A DNA stretch of 64,000 bases from JAUVRX01 sp049664225. GTDB lineage: Bacteria; Acidobacteriota; Thermoanaerobaculia; Multivoradales; JAHEKO01. The stretch is from NCBI GenBank assembly GCA_049664225.1, contig JBATEX010000145.1, positions 88,463-152,462 on the forward strand, written 5' to 3'. How positions within the stretch are numbered: the stretch's first letter is position 1; every line of letters starts with the position of its first letter. Below are positions 34,657 to 44,284 of this stretch, piece by piece. Under the pieces are notes generated by a model that made no database searches, had not been told where the DNA came from, and saw only the letters and a program-made list of their open reading frames with translations. The position numbers and the translations under genes are program-made.

Positions 34657-36792
34657 CTATCCGAAGAACGCGAAGTAGGTGAGCAGATCCTGCAGCCAGA
34701 CCAGCCAACGCGCCGTCCACTTGAGGGCCGGTCCACGGTCCGGACTCTCCAACACCCGGCTGTTGTTCGATGGACGGACATCGAGCAGGAGGACCCTGTC
34801 GGGATCCACGACCGCATGCACCAACTTCGAGGTCTGCTCTACGACAATTCGCTTCCAGCGAGCCCGACCGTCCCAACGGTAGCGAACTTCTTCTCCGTCC
34901 TCGAAAACCATGAGGACTTCGACAGGAAAGACGCCGCCGCCGAACCTGCGGACCACGACCTCTGAACGATAAAGAGTCTCGGAGTCCTCTCCCTCGGCGG
35001 CGGTGTCGTCTTCGTCCCCATCTTCCGCGGCTCTCTCCGCCAGGACCAGCTCACCATCTTGCGTCACCCAACCCTCGACAGCTGCCGGCTCGCTGGAGAC
35101 AGAAAGCACCGCGTAGTCGAACTCCTCAGAGCTGTGGTAGACCTGCTCGAAGAACCACGAGAGATCCTGCCCTGCAGCATCACTGAGCGTGTCGAAGAAG
35201 TCGTTCGGCTTCGGATGTCGGTACTGCCATTCGTGGAAGAACTTCGACATGGCTGGCTGCAAAACGTCCCAGCCCAGGTAGCGTTCCAATGTAGCCAGCC
35301 AGAGGGCTGTCTTGGAGTAGCTCAAAGCCCCACCGGCAGACGGATAGTAGAGATACGAGGGAGTGCTCTGCCGATCGATGGTCGCCATCTCCCGATAGCC
35401 ATCGAGCCGTTCGTCGAAGATGCCTCCCGGATAGCCGAACCCCTCGAGCAACAGTGGGAAGAATCCTCGTCCCTTTGTCCCTGGCGGAGTGAAATAGCGG
35501 CGAACCGGCTGCTCGGGCGGGTACGCCTGGTCGTACGTGCGAGTGGTCGAGTAAGTATTCAGTCCCTCGTCCAGCCAAGCGTCCTCGAACTCGTTGTTCC
35601 CTACCAGGGCGTACCAGAACTGATGGCCCGCCTCATGTATCGTCACGCCTTCCGGTGAGCCGCCCCCGTACGGATTGAACAAACGGGTACCGGCAGTGAA
35701 AAGGGTCGGATACTCCATACCCCCGGCACCGCTGCCATACGCCGGATCGACCACGGTGACGTGGCCATACGGGTACGGGCCATACCAGGTGCCGTAGTAC
35801 TGGAGAGCGGCCTTCGTGGCGTGGAAATGCCGCGCTGCCTGACTGCGATGTTCCGGCTGGATCAACAAACGGAGATCCACCGGCGGCAGGCCTTCGTGCT
35901 CGAATCGATCCATCAGAACCAGATAGTCGGGGCTGGTGGTCCAGGTAAAGGAATGGACATCTTCCTGGAAATGTCGGTGTGTGACACTGCCATCTTCGTT
36001 CTCGACCGAGTCCACCAGCAGCCCGGTAGCGCCCAGGACGTATTCGCTCGGCAGAGTGATGGCCACGTCGTAGACGCCATAGTCAGAGAAGTACTCGGTG
36101 CCCGAATGGTACTGGTGGCAGTTCCAGCCATCCCCTTCGAAAACACCGAGCTTGGGGAACCAGTGGGCGATGAAGAAGTAGTTTCCTCGAAAACCGGTAC
36201 GGGCAAACGTCCGCGGGATCTTGGCCCGCCATGCGAGCTCCACGGTGACGGACTCGCCCGGTTCGACGGGTGTCGGCAGTGCCACCACCATGACGGTACG
36301 GTCTTCCGGGTTGCCATCGTCGGGAGAGGCGAATCTCGTTGCCAGGTCGCGCGCCGCTCCTGCGATATCACCAGTCGATGGCCAACGAACGGAGTCCACC
36401 TCCAGGTAGCCCCAATCCCCGGCCTCCTGTTCCGAATCGAGGCTGCTTCTTTCGCGAATCTGGTCTTCCTGCATCCAGGTGCTACGGCTGTTGCGCCAGC
36501 CGTTCCAATAGAGATGAAACCAGAGCTCATCGGTTGCCGCGGACTGGGTATTGCGCCAGACCACGGTCTGTCGGCCCTCCAGGGTCTTCGCTTCGGGGTC
36601 GAGACGTACCTCTATGGTGTAGCTCGCGTTGCGCGGGGAAGGAGAAGCTGGCGCCTCTGCCTCAACAGGCGTCGCAACCTCTTGAGCCGTCACATGACCG
36701 GGCACCAGCCACAGCCAGGCAGAGCACATCCAAAACGCGAGTCGGAGTGCCGTCTGTCGGTGTGCGGTCGAAGCTTGGCGAAGGGTTCTCAT
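34657..36792 (-). CDS. Exported M1 family metallopeptidase
   Basis: A 711-residue protein (start at 36792; an in-frame ATG at 36825 would add 11 residues) with a signal peptide ending near HVTAQ. The zinc site is HEAGH at 386-390 with Glu409 nineteen residues after the second His, the gluzincin M1 arrangement. The GAMEN-like exopeptidase loop reads GGMEY just upstream. A Tyr-rich region and the C-terminal segment with a possible membrane anchor (WLVWLQDLLTYFAFF) complete it. It is probably an aminopeptidase-like enzyme facing the periplasm. It is divergent from the AGCS symporter; peptide hydrolysis next to amino-acid uptake is a plausible theme. Confidence 0.9.
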   Translation of the reverse strand: MRTLRQASTAHRQTALRLAFWMCSAWLWLVPGHVTAQEVATPVEAEAPASPSPRNASYTIEVRLDPEAKTLEGRQTVVWRNTQSAATDELWFHLYWNGWRNSRSTWMQEDQIRERSSLDSEQEAGDWGYLEVDSVRWPSTGDIAGAARDLATRFASPDDGNPEDRTVMVVALPTPVEPGESVTVELAWRAKIPRTFARTGFRGNYFFIAHWFPKLGVFEGDGWNCHQYHSGTEYFSDYGVYDVAITLPSEYVLGATGLLVDSVENEDGSVTHRHFQEDVHSFTWTTSPDYLVLMDRFEHEGLPPVDLRLLIQPEHRSQAARHFHATKAALQYYGTWYGPYPYGHVTVVDPAYGSGAGGMEYPTLFTAGTRLFNPYGGGSPEGVTIHEAGHQFWYALVGNNEFEDAWLDEGLNTYSTTRTYDQAYPPEQPVRRYFTPPGTKGRGFFPLLLEGFGYPGGIFDERLDGYREMATIDRQSTPSYLYYPSAGGALSYSKTALWLATLERYLGWDVLQPAMSKFFHEWQYRHPKPNDFFDTLSDAAGQDLSWFFEQVYHSSEEFDYAVLSVSSEPAAVEGWVTQDGELVLAERAAEDGDEDDTAAEGEDSETLYRSEVVVRRFGGGVFPVEVLMVFEDGEEVRYRWDGRARWKRIVVEQTSKLVHAVVDPDRVLLLDVRPSNNSRVLESPDRGPALKWTARWLVWLQDLLTYFAFFG

Positions 36793-36939
36793 CCCGGCAA
36801 GGGCCCCCGGATCGAACGTCCCCATCTGTCGGAGCCATTGTAAGGGCAGGTACCCTGCACAGCAAACACGCGACTGTCTTCAGGCCACTGGCACGAACGC
36901 TGTTCCAGGTAAGATCCCAGCGCCGAGACGGCACCGGAA

Positions 36940-38289
36940 ATGAGTCAGTGGATTCAGAGTGCCAGCGACTTCCTGTGGGGCCTCCCCATGCTGAGCCTCG
37001 TCCTCGGAGTCGGAATCTATCTCTTGGTTCGTCTTCGCGCGGTGCAGATTCGGCAGTTCGGCGGAGCGCTACGAGACCTCATACAGCCACCTGCCGCAGA
37101 TGCCTCTGCGGGCGATATCACGCCATTCGCCGCCCTGATGACCGCCGTGGGCGGCATCGTCGGAAACGGCAATATCGCAGGCGTCGCCACCGCCATCACC
37201 TCGGGTGGCCCGGGGGCTCTTTTCTGGATGTGGATCAGCGGCCTCGTGGGGATGGGAACCATGTTCGCCGAGTCCGTACTGGGAATCGTCTACCGGCGAA
37301 AGGGAGAGGACGGACTCTTCCTGGGCGGCCCTATGTACTACTTGGAGGATGGCCTGGGCTGGCCTGGCGTAGCCACCTTCTTTGCCATCGGCATGGCCTT
37401 GAAGACCCTGCTCGCAACCACCACAGTGCAGAGCAATTCGATGTCCCTTGTGGCCGCCAGCGAGTTGGGGTGGAGCCCGACCTTCACTTGCGCTTTGGCG
37501 GCTCTCATCACTGGGGCCGCAGTGATCGGCGGCGTTCGCTCCATCGCGCGGGTCTCCGAGATCCTCTCGCCGTTCATGGGACTCCTCTATCTGGTCGGAG
37601 CCGTTGGAGTGCTTTGGGCCTTTCGCTCGGAGTTGGCAGCTTCTCTTGCGCTCGTAGTTGAACACGCCTTCACGCCGATAGCCGCCGGCGGCGGCTTCCT
37701 CGGCGCCAGCGTCCGGCAGGCGTTCCGATTCGGCGTTGCCCGCGGTGTCTATTCGAACGAGGCAGGGACCGGCTCGGTGCCGATCGCTCATGCCTCGGCC
37801 AGGACCGACAATCCGGTAGCCCAGGGCAGGATTGCCATGCTCGGTGTGTTTCTCGACACCATGGTGGTGTCCAGCGCCACCGGCCTCGTTCTTCTGGCCA
37901 GCGGAGCCTGGCGCTCGGGCCTCGAGTCCACGACGCTCACGGCTCGAGCCTTCGCCGAGGGACTCGGCCAGATGGGTGGCGCGCTTGTCCTGGCGGCCTC
38001 TCTACTGTTCGGTCTGTCGACACTGATCACCTGGGCCTTCTATGGAGAGCAGTGCGCGGCCTATCTTCTCGGCCCCAAGGCCAGAGGACCCTATCGCCTG
38101 CTCTACTGTATCGCCATCATGGGCGGCGGCCTGGCTGGTGCCCGAGCGACATGGGCCTGGGCGGACTTGCTCAACGGGGTCATGGCCATTCCCAATCTCA
38201 TCGCATTGGTCCTGCTTGCCGGTCCGGTGGCCAGGCGGTTGTTCGCGGCGAGCCGAGACCGTCTGCCGGGCTCGGCCGACTCGTCCTGA
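36940..38289 (+). CDS. AGCS family alanine/glycine:cation symporter
   Basis: A 449-residue, about 11-helix inner-membrane symporter that takes up alanine or glycine with sodium or protons. The family signature is in helix 2-3 (GGIVGNGNIAGVATAITSGGPGALFWMW), and the FGVARGVYSNEAGTGSVPIAHA segment in mid-protein is also diagnostic. The ATG has only a weak ribosome-binding site. It is divergent from the M1 peptidase gene across about 150 bp. Glycine uptake would feed the glycine decarboxylase encoded at 54.7 kb, but this link is inference. Confidence 0.93.
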   Translation: MSQWIQSASDFLWGLPMLSLVLGVGIYLLVRLRAVQIRQFGGALRDLIQPPAADASAGDITPFAALMTAVGGIVGNGNIAGVATAITSGGPGALFWMWISGLVGMGTMFAESVLGIVYRRKGEDGLFLGGPMYYLEDGLGWPGVATFFAIGMALKTLLATTTVQSNSMSLVAASELGWSPTFTCALAALITGAAVIGGVRSIARVSEILSPFMGLLYLVGAVGVLWAFRSELAASLALVVEHAFTPIAAGGGFLGASVRQAFRFGVARGVYSNEAGTGSVPIAHASARTDNPVAQGRIAMLGVFLDTMVVSSATGLVLLASGAWRSGLESTTLTARAFAEGLGQMGGALVLAASLLFGLSTLITWAFYGEQCAAYLLGPKARGPYRLLYCIAIMGGGLAGARATWAWADLLNGVMAIPNLIALVLLAGPVARRLFAASRDRLPGSADSS

Positions 38290-38333
38290 GCCTGGGATAT
38301 CCTTGGCCCCGACCCTCAGGGAGCCCGACAGTC

Positions 38334-39416
38334 ATGCAAGCCGACAGCCAAGCACTTCTGGACAAGTTCCTCCAGCTCTTCGGAGACAATCTCTACGTCA
38401 ACGCCGCAGTCCTTGTGGTCTTCGCCCTGCTGGCCGCAAAGGTAGTGGATCTCGTGGTGAGCCGGCTGGTGGCGCGCTGGGCGAAGAAGAGCCAAACCGA
38501 CCTCGACGACCGCATCGTCCAGTACCTGCACAAACCTCTCTTCGTGAGTGTGCTGTTCTTCGGGCTCGCTCTCGCTCTGGACCAGCTCCCGCTGCGCGAG
38601 GAAGTGACCCTCAATCTCACGAGGTCCCTGCAGACCATCGTCCTGCTCTTCTGGGCGAGCTTCGCGCTCAGGAGTTGTTCCATTCTTCTCGACCTACTCA
38701 GCCACATCGAACGACGCTTCGCCGTTGTCCAACCCAGAACCGTTCCCCTCTTCGACAACGTGACGAAGATCTTCGTGGCGGGTGGCGCAGTCTATTGCCT
38801 TCTCTTGATTTGGGATATCGATGTGGGCGCCTGGCTGGCCGGCGCCGGAATCATGGGCATCGCCGTCGGTTTCGCGGCGAAGGACACCCTGGCGAATCTG
38901 TTCGCGGGCGTCTTCATCGTCGCAGACGCCCCGTACCAGATCGGCGACTTCATCGTGCTCGACAGCGGTGAGCGGGGTCGCGTCTCACAGATCGGCCTTC
39001 GGAGTACTCGTCTCTTGACCAGGGACGACATCGAAATAACGGTACCCAACGCCGTCATCGCCAACGCCAAGATCACCAACGAGAGTGGCGGGCCCTCCCA
39101 AAAGGAGCGGGTCCGAGTACCCGTCTCCGTCGCCTACGGCAGCGATATCGATCGAGTTCGCGAGATCCTGATGGAGGTGGCCGACGCCAACGGCTCGATC
39201 GACGCCCATCCGGAGCCGAGAGTTCGATTTCGTTCCTTTGGTGAATCGGGTCTCGACGTCGAGCTGCTCGGTTGGATCCACGAACCGGTTCTCCGCGGGC
39301 GGGTGATCGACGCCCTCATTACCGAGATCTACAAGCGGTTCGGCACCGAAAGCATCGAGATTCCGTATCCCAAGAGAGATGTCTACCTGCACCAGCCACC
39401 GGCCTCGGACCCTTGA
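38334..39416 (+). CDS. MscS family mechanosensitive ion channel
   Basis: A 360-residue small-conductance mechanosensitive channel that releases solutes on osmotic downshock. Three or four hydrophobic helices lie at about 20-40, 65-85, 95-115 and 140-165, the last leading to the pore helix GIMGIAVGFAAKDTLANLFAGVFIVAD, a clear MscS signature. The beta domain (PYQIGDFIVLD..GRVSQIGLRSTRLLTRDD) and the C-terminal alpha/beta domain follow. It lies 44 bp after the AGCS symporter gene. Confidence 0.94.
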   Translation: MQADSQALLDKFLQLFGDNLYVNAAVLVVFALLAAKVVDLVVSRLVARWAKKSQTDLDDRIVQYLHKPLFVSVLFFGLALALDQLPLREEVTLNLTRSLQTIVLLFWASFALRSCSILLDLLSHIERRFAVVQPRTVPLFDNVTKIFVAGGAVYCLLLIWDIDVGAWLAGAGIMGIAVGFAAKDTLANLFAGVFIVADAPYQIGDFIVLDSGERGRVSQIGLRSTRLLTRDDIEITVPNAVIANAKITNESGGPSQKERVRVPVSVAYGSDIDRVREILMEVADANGSIDAHPEPRVRFRSFGESGLDVELLGWIHEPVLRGRVIDALITEIYKRFGTESIEIPYPKRDVYLHQPPASDP

Positions 39417-39472
39417 TCGACGACCGGATTGAACAGCCATTCCAGAGAATCGATTCTCGAGAGGATCTCGTG

Positions 39473-40153
39473 ATGCCACCGCGACTCGTACCGCTGAAGG
39501 ACTTTCGAGAGTATCCGATCGAGGAGATGCGAAAGAGACTGGCCGACTTGCTGAGTGAAATGCGTCGAAGGCGGTCTGTTCGACAATTCTCCTCGAGGCC
39601 GGTGCCACGCGACGTCGTCGAGGATTGCATTCGCGTTGCCATGACGGCCCCCAGCGGAGCCAATCGTCAGCCATGGCACTTCGCGCTCGTTGGTGACGCC
39701 GAAATCAAGCAACGAATTCGGCTCGGCGCCGAAGAGGAGGAGCGCAGCTTCTACGAGGGCCGGGCACCGGCTGAATGGTTGGAAGCCCTCGCCCCACTGG
39801 GAACCGATGCTCGAAAGCCTTTCCTCGAAACCGCTCCCTATCTGATCGTCGTCTTTGCTCAGCTCCACGGAATCGAGGACGATGGCACCAAGGTGAAGCA
39901 TTACTACGTCAACGAGTCGGTAGGAATCGCTACTGGAATGTTGATCATGGCCCTGCACCACGTCGGCCTCGCGAGCCTGACTCACACCCCGGCACCCATG
40001 CGTTTCCTGAATGAAATTCTGGACCGTCCACCTCATGAGAAGCCCTACATGATTCTCGTGGTCGGATACCCTGAAATCGATGCCCAGGTACCCGATATTT
40101 CGAGAAAGAGCTTCCACCAAGCTTGCGAGATCGTGGACCCCGATAATGAGTAA
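39473..40153 (+). CDS. Iodotyrosine-deiodinase-like flavin reductase (nitroreductase superfamily)
   Basis: A 226-residue FMN protein. It matches the iodotyrosine deiodinase (IYD) branch rather than ordinary nitroreductases: RRRRSVRQFSSRPVP near the start, MTAPSGANRQPWHF for FMN binding, and the active-site lid with Glu90, Tyr94 and Lys115. The spacings (four, then 21 residues) are those of the halotyrosine-binding Glu/Tyr/Lys triad of mammalian IYD. The downstream segments HYYVNESVGIATG, LTHTPAPM and RPPHEKPYMILVVGYP also fit. Reductive dehalogenation of halotyrosines is the likely activity. The ATG has GAGG eight bases upstream. It follows mscS by 56 bp. Confidence 0.88.
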   Translation: MPPRLVPLKDFREYPIEEMRKRLADLLSEMRRRRSVRQFSSRPVPRDVVEDCIRVAMTAPSGANRQPWHFALVGDAEIKQRIRLGAEEEERSFYEGRAPAEWLEALAPLGTDARKPFLETAPYLIVVFAQLHGIEDDGTKVKHYYVNESVGIATGMLIMALHHVGLASLTHTPAPMRFLNEILDRPPHEKPYMILVVGYPEIDAQVPDISRKSFHQACEIVDPDNE

Positions 40154-40174
40154 CCACTAGAATCCAGTAAATCC

Positions 40175-40205
40175 TTGAGTTTTTCGCCTCGGATCGTGCT
40201 AGAAT
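40175..40205 (+). promoter_or_regulatory. Candidate promoter of the HU gene
   Basis: TTGAGT (40175-40180) and extended -10 TGCTAGAAT (hexamer 40200-40205) are separated by 19 bases. The transcript would have a leader of about 230 nt. The leader contains short hairpins, ACTCGA-ggg-TCGAGT and CCTCTT-gaacca-AAGAGG, which could modulate translation. Confidence 0.5.
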
Positions 40206-40442
40206 CCCGCCATCTCGAACGAACCGGGGTACGCCTGACGAGGACTTTCGAATTCACTCAACGGCGGTACACCAACTCGAGGGTCGAGTGGTCCTCTTGA
40301 ACCAAAGAGGTCGATTGACCAAAACAGCAGTCACTCGTACATCGTCGGCAACAAGAAGAAATGATGTCGACAAATCGTTGACCTGGGGGGAACAAGGGTC
40401 CAGAAGAGACCTCTTCCCGATCAAGAAACCTGAGGAGTGGAA

Positions 40443-40736
40443 ATGAACAAGACGGAAATGGCTGAGAACCTCGCCAAGAAGTGTGACCTGTCGCAGGCGA
40501 AGGCGCTGGAGATTGTCTCCACGATCTTCGACACCAAGCCTGGAACCGGCATCATTGCCATCGAGCTGGATGGTGGCCGCAAGGTCCAGATCCCCGGCTT
40601 CGGCACCTTCGGCACCAAGAACCGAGCCGCACGCCTGGGCCGCAACCCCGCAACCGGCCAGACCATTACCATCGCTGCCAAGAACTATCCGTTCTTCAAG
40701 CCCGGCAAGGGTCTGAAGGACCGGGTTGCCGACTAA
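40443..40736 (+). CDS. HU/IHF family DNA-binding protein
   Basis: A 97-residue nucleoid protein of the HU family that bends and compacts DNA. Helical dimerisation region first (MNKTEMAENLAKKCDLSQAKALEIVSTIFD), then the beta arm region with the DNA-binding signature (VQIPGFGTFGTKNRAARLGRNPATGQTITI) and C-terminal FFKPGKGLKDRV. The ATG at 40443 has GAGGAG five bases upstream; an in-frame GTG two codons earlier lies within that site. A strong hairpin terminator follows about 45 bp after the stop, so this is probably a single-gene transcript with a long leader. Confidence 0.96.
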   Translation: MNKTEMAENLAKKCDLSQAKALEIVSTIFDTKPGTGIIAIELDGGRKVQIPGFGTFGTKNRAARLGRNPATGQTITIAAKNYPFFKPGKGLKDRVAD

Positions 40737-40779
40737 GACGCCATTTAGGCTCTTAACGGATCAACTGCAAGTATCTGGG

Positions 40780-40820
40780 ACCCCGCCTCGGAGCGTCGAG
40801 CTTCGGGGTGGGGTTCTTGT
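40780..40820. terminator. Intrinsic terminator between HU and the amidotransferase
   Basis: ACCCCGCCTCGGAGC pairs with AGCTTCGGGGTGGGGT with a few wobble or mismatched positions, followed by TTCTTGT. It separates convergent genes and may stop transcription from both sides. Confidence 0.75.
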
Positions 40821-40885
40821 CGTTCAGGGTGGCATTGTCGGATTCTGCGCCGCCCTTCGCGCCGCATCGGTTCTTGCGCGGCGAA

Positions 40886-41611
40886 TCAGCCGAAGACCAG
40901 CTCCAGGAATCCAGGCAGCAGAGCCTCGGTATGAGGGCTGTCCCTGAAGTTCTCCAAAGCGAGCCGCTGCTCTTCGAGAGAGAGTATCTCGGCATAACCT
41001 TCGAGATATCGATAGTAGCGTTCGAGGTTGGTCTCCAAATCCAGCTCCGGATGGAATTGAGTGGCCCAGATGGGTTTGCCTGGTACGCGAAGGGCCTGAA
41101 AGGGGTTCAGCTCACTGCTGGCCAGGTTGACAACCCCACCGGGAAGTCGAAGCGCCCGGTCCTTGCGACCCATCTGCGCTTCGAACGACTCTGGCAATCG
41201 ACCCATCAGGGGATCCCGTCGACCTTCTTCCGAAACCGTCAGGCGATAGGTCCCGACTTCCATGCTCTCCGGGTCATAAGTCACTTCCCCGCCCAAGGCT
41301 GCCACCAAGATCTGGAAGCCGAAGCAAGAGGCGAACATCGGATACCCGCGTTCCACGACTTCACTCAGGAACTCCAACTGGGATTCGAAGTGAGGCAGTG
41401 TTCGATTCGAAACGTAGTAGTCGCCGCTACCCCCGACCATGACCGCATCATGAGCTTCCAAGTCGGCGAGACTTGGGGGGCCGGCCAGGAGGTTATGTGT
41501 AACGATCTGCTCGAGGCTCAGGCCGGTCTTGTCTGCAAAGGAGCGGCGCTCCGCCTGTCGCATCGGATCGCCCTCGGTTCTCGCCTGCAGCAGGAGAATC
41601 TTCAGCCCCAT
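40886..41611 (-). CDS. Class I glutamine amidotransferase domain protein
   Basis: A 241-residue free-standing class I (triad) glutaminase domain. The nucleophile is Cys96 in FASCFGFQ and the His/Glu pair is His187/Glu189 in ATQFHPEL. No synthetase domain is attached. Free-standing members include gamma-glutamyl-polyamine hydrolases and GuaA-like domains of uncertain acceptor. It is convergent with HU and divergent from the Ser/Thr kinase, with a 110-bp promoter region between. Acceptor unknown. Confidence 0.9.
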   Translation of the reverse strand: MGLKILLLQARTEGDPMRQAERRSFADKTGLSLEQIVTHNLLAGPPSLADLEAHDAVMVGGSGDYYVSNRTLPHFESQLEFLSEVVERGYPMFASCFGFQILVAALGGEVTYDPESMEVGTYRLTVSEEGRRDPLMGRLPESFEAQMGRKDRALRLPGGVVNLASSELNPFQALRVPGKPIWATQFHPELDLETNLERYYRYLEGYAEILSLEEQRLALENFRDSPHTEALLPGFLELVFG

Positions 41612-41721
41612 TCGGAGGATCCTAGTACGAAAACGTCCGCTGACTGCCTATTGGCCGTGAGAAGGCCGACCGAAATCTTGGTACACTCGCCCAACTGGCA
41701 AGTCAACTGGCGACTCGGAAG

Positions 41722-43728
41722 ATGAGTGAAATCGGCAAGACCATCCTGCACTATCGCATTCTGCGAAAGCTGGGCGAAGGCGGCATGGGTGCCGTCTATC
41801 TCGCCGAGGACACCAAGCTCAATCGCAAGGTCGCCGTCAAGTTCCTGCCCGCAGAGATGGCCTCCGACCCAAAGCGATTGAAGCGATTCGAACGAGAAGC
41901 ACAGACGGTAGCCAGCTTGAACCATCCCAATATCGTGACCCTTTTCGCCGTCGAGGAGGACGACGGTGTGCCGTTCCTGGTCATGGAGTTGGTAGAGGGC
42001 AAGCCCCTCGGCGAGATCATCGCAGAAGGCGGGATGGAGGTCGATCAGTTCTTCCAGATCGCTATTCCGATGACCGATGCTCTGGCCACCGCTCACGCCA
42101 GCGGTATCACGCACCGCGACCTCAAACCCGGCAACGTCATGCTGACGGACGATGGTCGGGTCAAGGTCCTCGACTTTGGTCTGGCAAAGCTCCTCGAAGC
42201 CCCGGAGCAGGATATCGCCGACACACTCTCCAACCAGACACTGTCCACCCAGGCGTTGACCAAAGAAGGCAGTGTTTTGGGCACCGTCCCATACATGGCG
42301 CCGGAACAGCTCAAGGGCACTGGTCCCGATCCCCGTTCGGACATCTTCTCCCTGGGCATCGTCCTCTACCAAATGGTCAGCGGCCGCCGTCCCTTCAAGG
42401 GGGCCACTTCGGCTGAGGTGATCAGCTCGATTCTGCGGGATATTCCCCCACCCGTCACCGATCTCAAGATGGATCTGCCTCCGCACCTCGGCAGAATCGT
42501 CAAGCGCTGCTTGGAGAAGGACGTCACTCGCCGGTATCAATCCTCCGCCGATCTGCGCAACGAGCTCGAAGAGCTCAAGCGGGAGATCGAGACCGGTCAG
42601 ATGTTCGAAACCAAGACGCGATCGGCCGTCGTCACCGACCAGAAACCTACCGGGTCCAGAACGAAGCCCTTACTGGCCCTTTTGGCGGTCGTCGCCGTAG
42701 CAGCACTGGCGGCGCTCTTCGTCGCACGGGGCCGTCAAACTGCGCAAATTGCCGTGCCTGAGACCGTTGCTCTCCCCCCTCCTGCGATGGAGACCATCGC
42801 GGTGCTCCCATTCAAGAGCCTGGGAAGCGACGGTAGGGACGATCTGGCCGACGGTCTGGCCGAGGAGATCACCAGCAAGTTGACAGCCCTGGATGATCTT
42901 CAGGTGGTCTCCACTGCGACGGCGGCGCGTCACGCCCGAGCCGATATCGGCACCCAGCAGATTGGCGAGCGGCTGGGAGCCGCCCACGTCGTATTGGGTA
43001 CTGTCCAGTGGGACGACCGAGACACTGCCAATCCGCGGGTCCGAGTCACTCCCCAACTGATTCGAGTCGCCGACGACATCCAGATCTGGTCCGAGAGTTT
43101 CGACCGGTCGGCTACCGAGCCCTTGGAAGTCCAAACTGAGATCGCCGGTGCCGTGGCTCGGCAAGTCGGGATGTCCGTTCTCGGCTGGGAGGGCGAGGAT
43201 GTCCTGCAGGCTCTCCTGGACGACCAGGCAGTCGCCCTGCCGGTTCCGGAGATCGAGCCAGCCGAGCCGGCCATCACAACAAGGACCGTCAGCGCCTCGG
43301 ACAGCCGAGAGCCAGGCGATTCGGCAACCACCGACGCCGCCGAAAGTACCGAGACCTTGGTCGCCGACGCCGGCACTACGGAGGATTTGTCATCCCTGGT
43401 ACCGAGCACTGGGCCGGTCACCCTCGAGGTCCACTTCACGAGTCGCGTCCCCGCGGGCATACTGACCCTTTATGCCGACGACGCCCAGATCCTCAAGGAG
43501 CAATTTCGGTACGAGAAGAAATCTCGACTCCTGAAGCCCAAACGCACGCTGGGGGGGTTCGATGCCATTGGCGAGGTCTCTCCAGCCACCCGTACCCTGA
43601 GGATCTACCTCCTTGTCGAGGGAGAATCCAAGCTCACCACCGTCCCAACCGAGTTCCGGGCAGGAGAGACGCGGAGGCTGAACATAGAGCTTTTGCGCAA
43701 GGGAAAGGTCGAGGCCCTCCTCGAGTAG
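41722..43728 (+). CDS. Transmembrane Ser/Thr protein kinase with TolB-like domain
   Basis: A 668-residue bitopic kinase. The cytoplasmic kinase domain (about 10-275) is complete: LGEGGMGAVYLAED glycine loop, Lys40, HRDLKPGN with Asp133, DFG at 151-153 and APE in YMAPEQL. One membrane helix lies at about 316-336. The periplasmic part begins with a TolB/FlgO-like segment (from 357: ETIAVLPFKSLG..DDLADGLAEEITSKL), then a Pro/Thr/Asp-rich linker and a C-terminal beta domain (about 560-668). This architecture is abundant in Acidobacteriota. It probably senses an envelope signal; targets are unknown. The SprT-like gene follows by 43 bp. Confidence 0.93.
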   Translation: MSEIGKTILHYRILRKLGEGGMGAVYLAEDTKLNRKVAVKFLPAEMASDPKRLKRFEREAQTVASLNHPNIVTLFAVEEDDGVPFLVMELVEGKPLGEIIAEGGMEVDQFFQIAIPMTDALATAHASGITHRDLKPGNVMLTDDGRVKVLDFGLAKLLEAPEQDIADTLSNQTLSTQALTKEGSVLGTVPYMAPEQLKGTGPDPRSDIFSLGIVLYQMVSGRRPFKGATSAEVISSILRDIPPPVTDLKMDLPPHLGRIVKRCLEKDVTRRYQSSADLRNELEELKREIETGQMFETKTRSAVVTDQKPTGSRTKPLLALLAVVAVAALAALFVARGRQTAQIAVPETVALPPPAMETIAVLPFKSLGSDGRDDLADGLAEEITSKLTALDDLQVVSTATAARHARADIGTQQIGERLGAAHVVLGTVQWDDRDTANPRVRVTPQLIRVADDIQIWSESFDRSATEPLEVQTEIAGAVARQVGMSVLGWEGEDVLQALLDDQAVALPVPEIEPAEPAITTRTVSASDSREPGDSATTDAAESTETLVADAGTTEDLSSLVPSTGPVTLEVHFTSRVPAGILTLYADDAQILKEQFRYEKKSRLLKPKRTLGGFDAIGEVSPATRTLRIYLLVEGESKLTTVPTEFRAGETRRLNIELLRKGKVEALLE

Positions 43729-43771
43729 CGGTTCGGCCCACGATCGATCCCTAGTCTTCGTTTCGTGACGC

Positions 43772-44275
43772 GTGCCGTACGCCTACTATCACCGTCTGAG
43801 CGCCGGAAGGCGCCGAGTGTATCGGCGCAGTGACTCCATCGACTCGGTGGCTGTCCCTAGGCTCGCAGAGCTGCAGCCTCTCACCCGGGACCTGAAAGAA
43901 GCGCTACTCTCGGAAGATCGTAGCGTCGTGGCGACCGCCAGCCAGGCCTTGGCCGACGCGCTGACTCGTTCCCTGGAGGTCGAGCCCTTCGAGGTCGTTG
44001 TCGAACTCGCTCGACCCCGGGGCTCCCGCAGCGAGCTGCACGGCCTCTACGAGCCAGGCTCGTCAGGACATAGAGCCCGAATCTCGGTCTGGATGCGGAC
44101 CGCCCAGCGTCGGCAGGTCGTAGCCTTTCGAACCTTCCTGCGCACCTTCCTGCATGAGGTCTGCCACCACCTCGACTACGAGCTGTACGGGCTGCGCGAG
44201 AGCTTCCACACGCAGGGCTTCTTCAAACGAGAATCCAGTCTCTACCGCCAGCTCGTCGACTTCAGAGCCGAATAG
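43772..44275 (+). CDS. Small zinc-metalloprotease-like protein (HEVCHH)
   Basis: A 167-residue protein with a zincin motif HEVCHH (residues 128-133) in the helix RTFLRTFLHEVCHHLDYELYG, and a downstream HTQGFFKRES that could supply the third ligand. No signal peptide. The general layout resembles SprT/WLM-type small metalloproteases, but the family cannot be fixed. The start is GTG without a clear ribosome-binding site, so the N-terminus is uncertain. It follows the kinase gene by 43 bp. Confidence 0.75.
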   Translation: MPYAYYHRLSAGRRRVYRRSDSIDSVAVPRLAELQPLTRDLKEALLSEDRSVVATASQALADALTRSLEVEPFEVVVELARPRGSRSELHGLYEPGSSGHRARISVWMRTAQRRQVVAFRTFLRTFLHEVCHHLDYELYGLRESFHTQGFFKRESSLYRQLVDFRAE

Positions 44276-44284
44276 CCCGACGCC

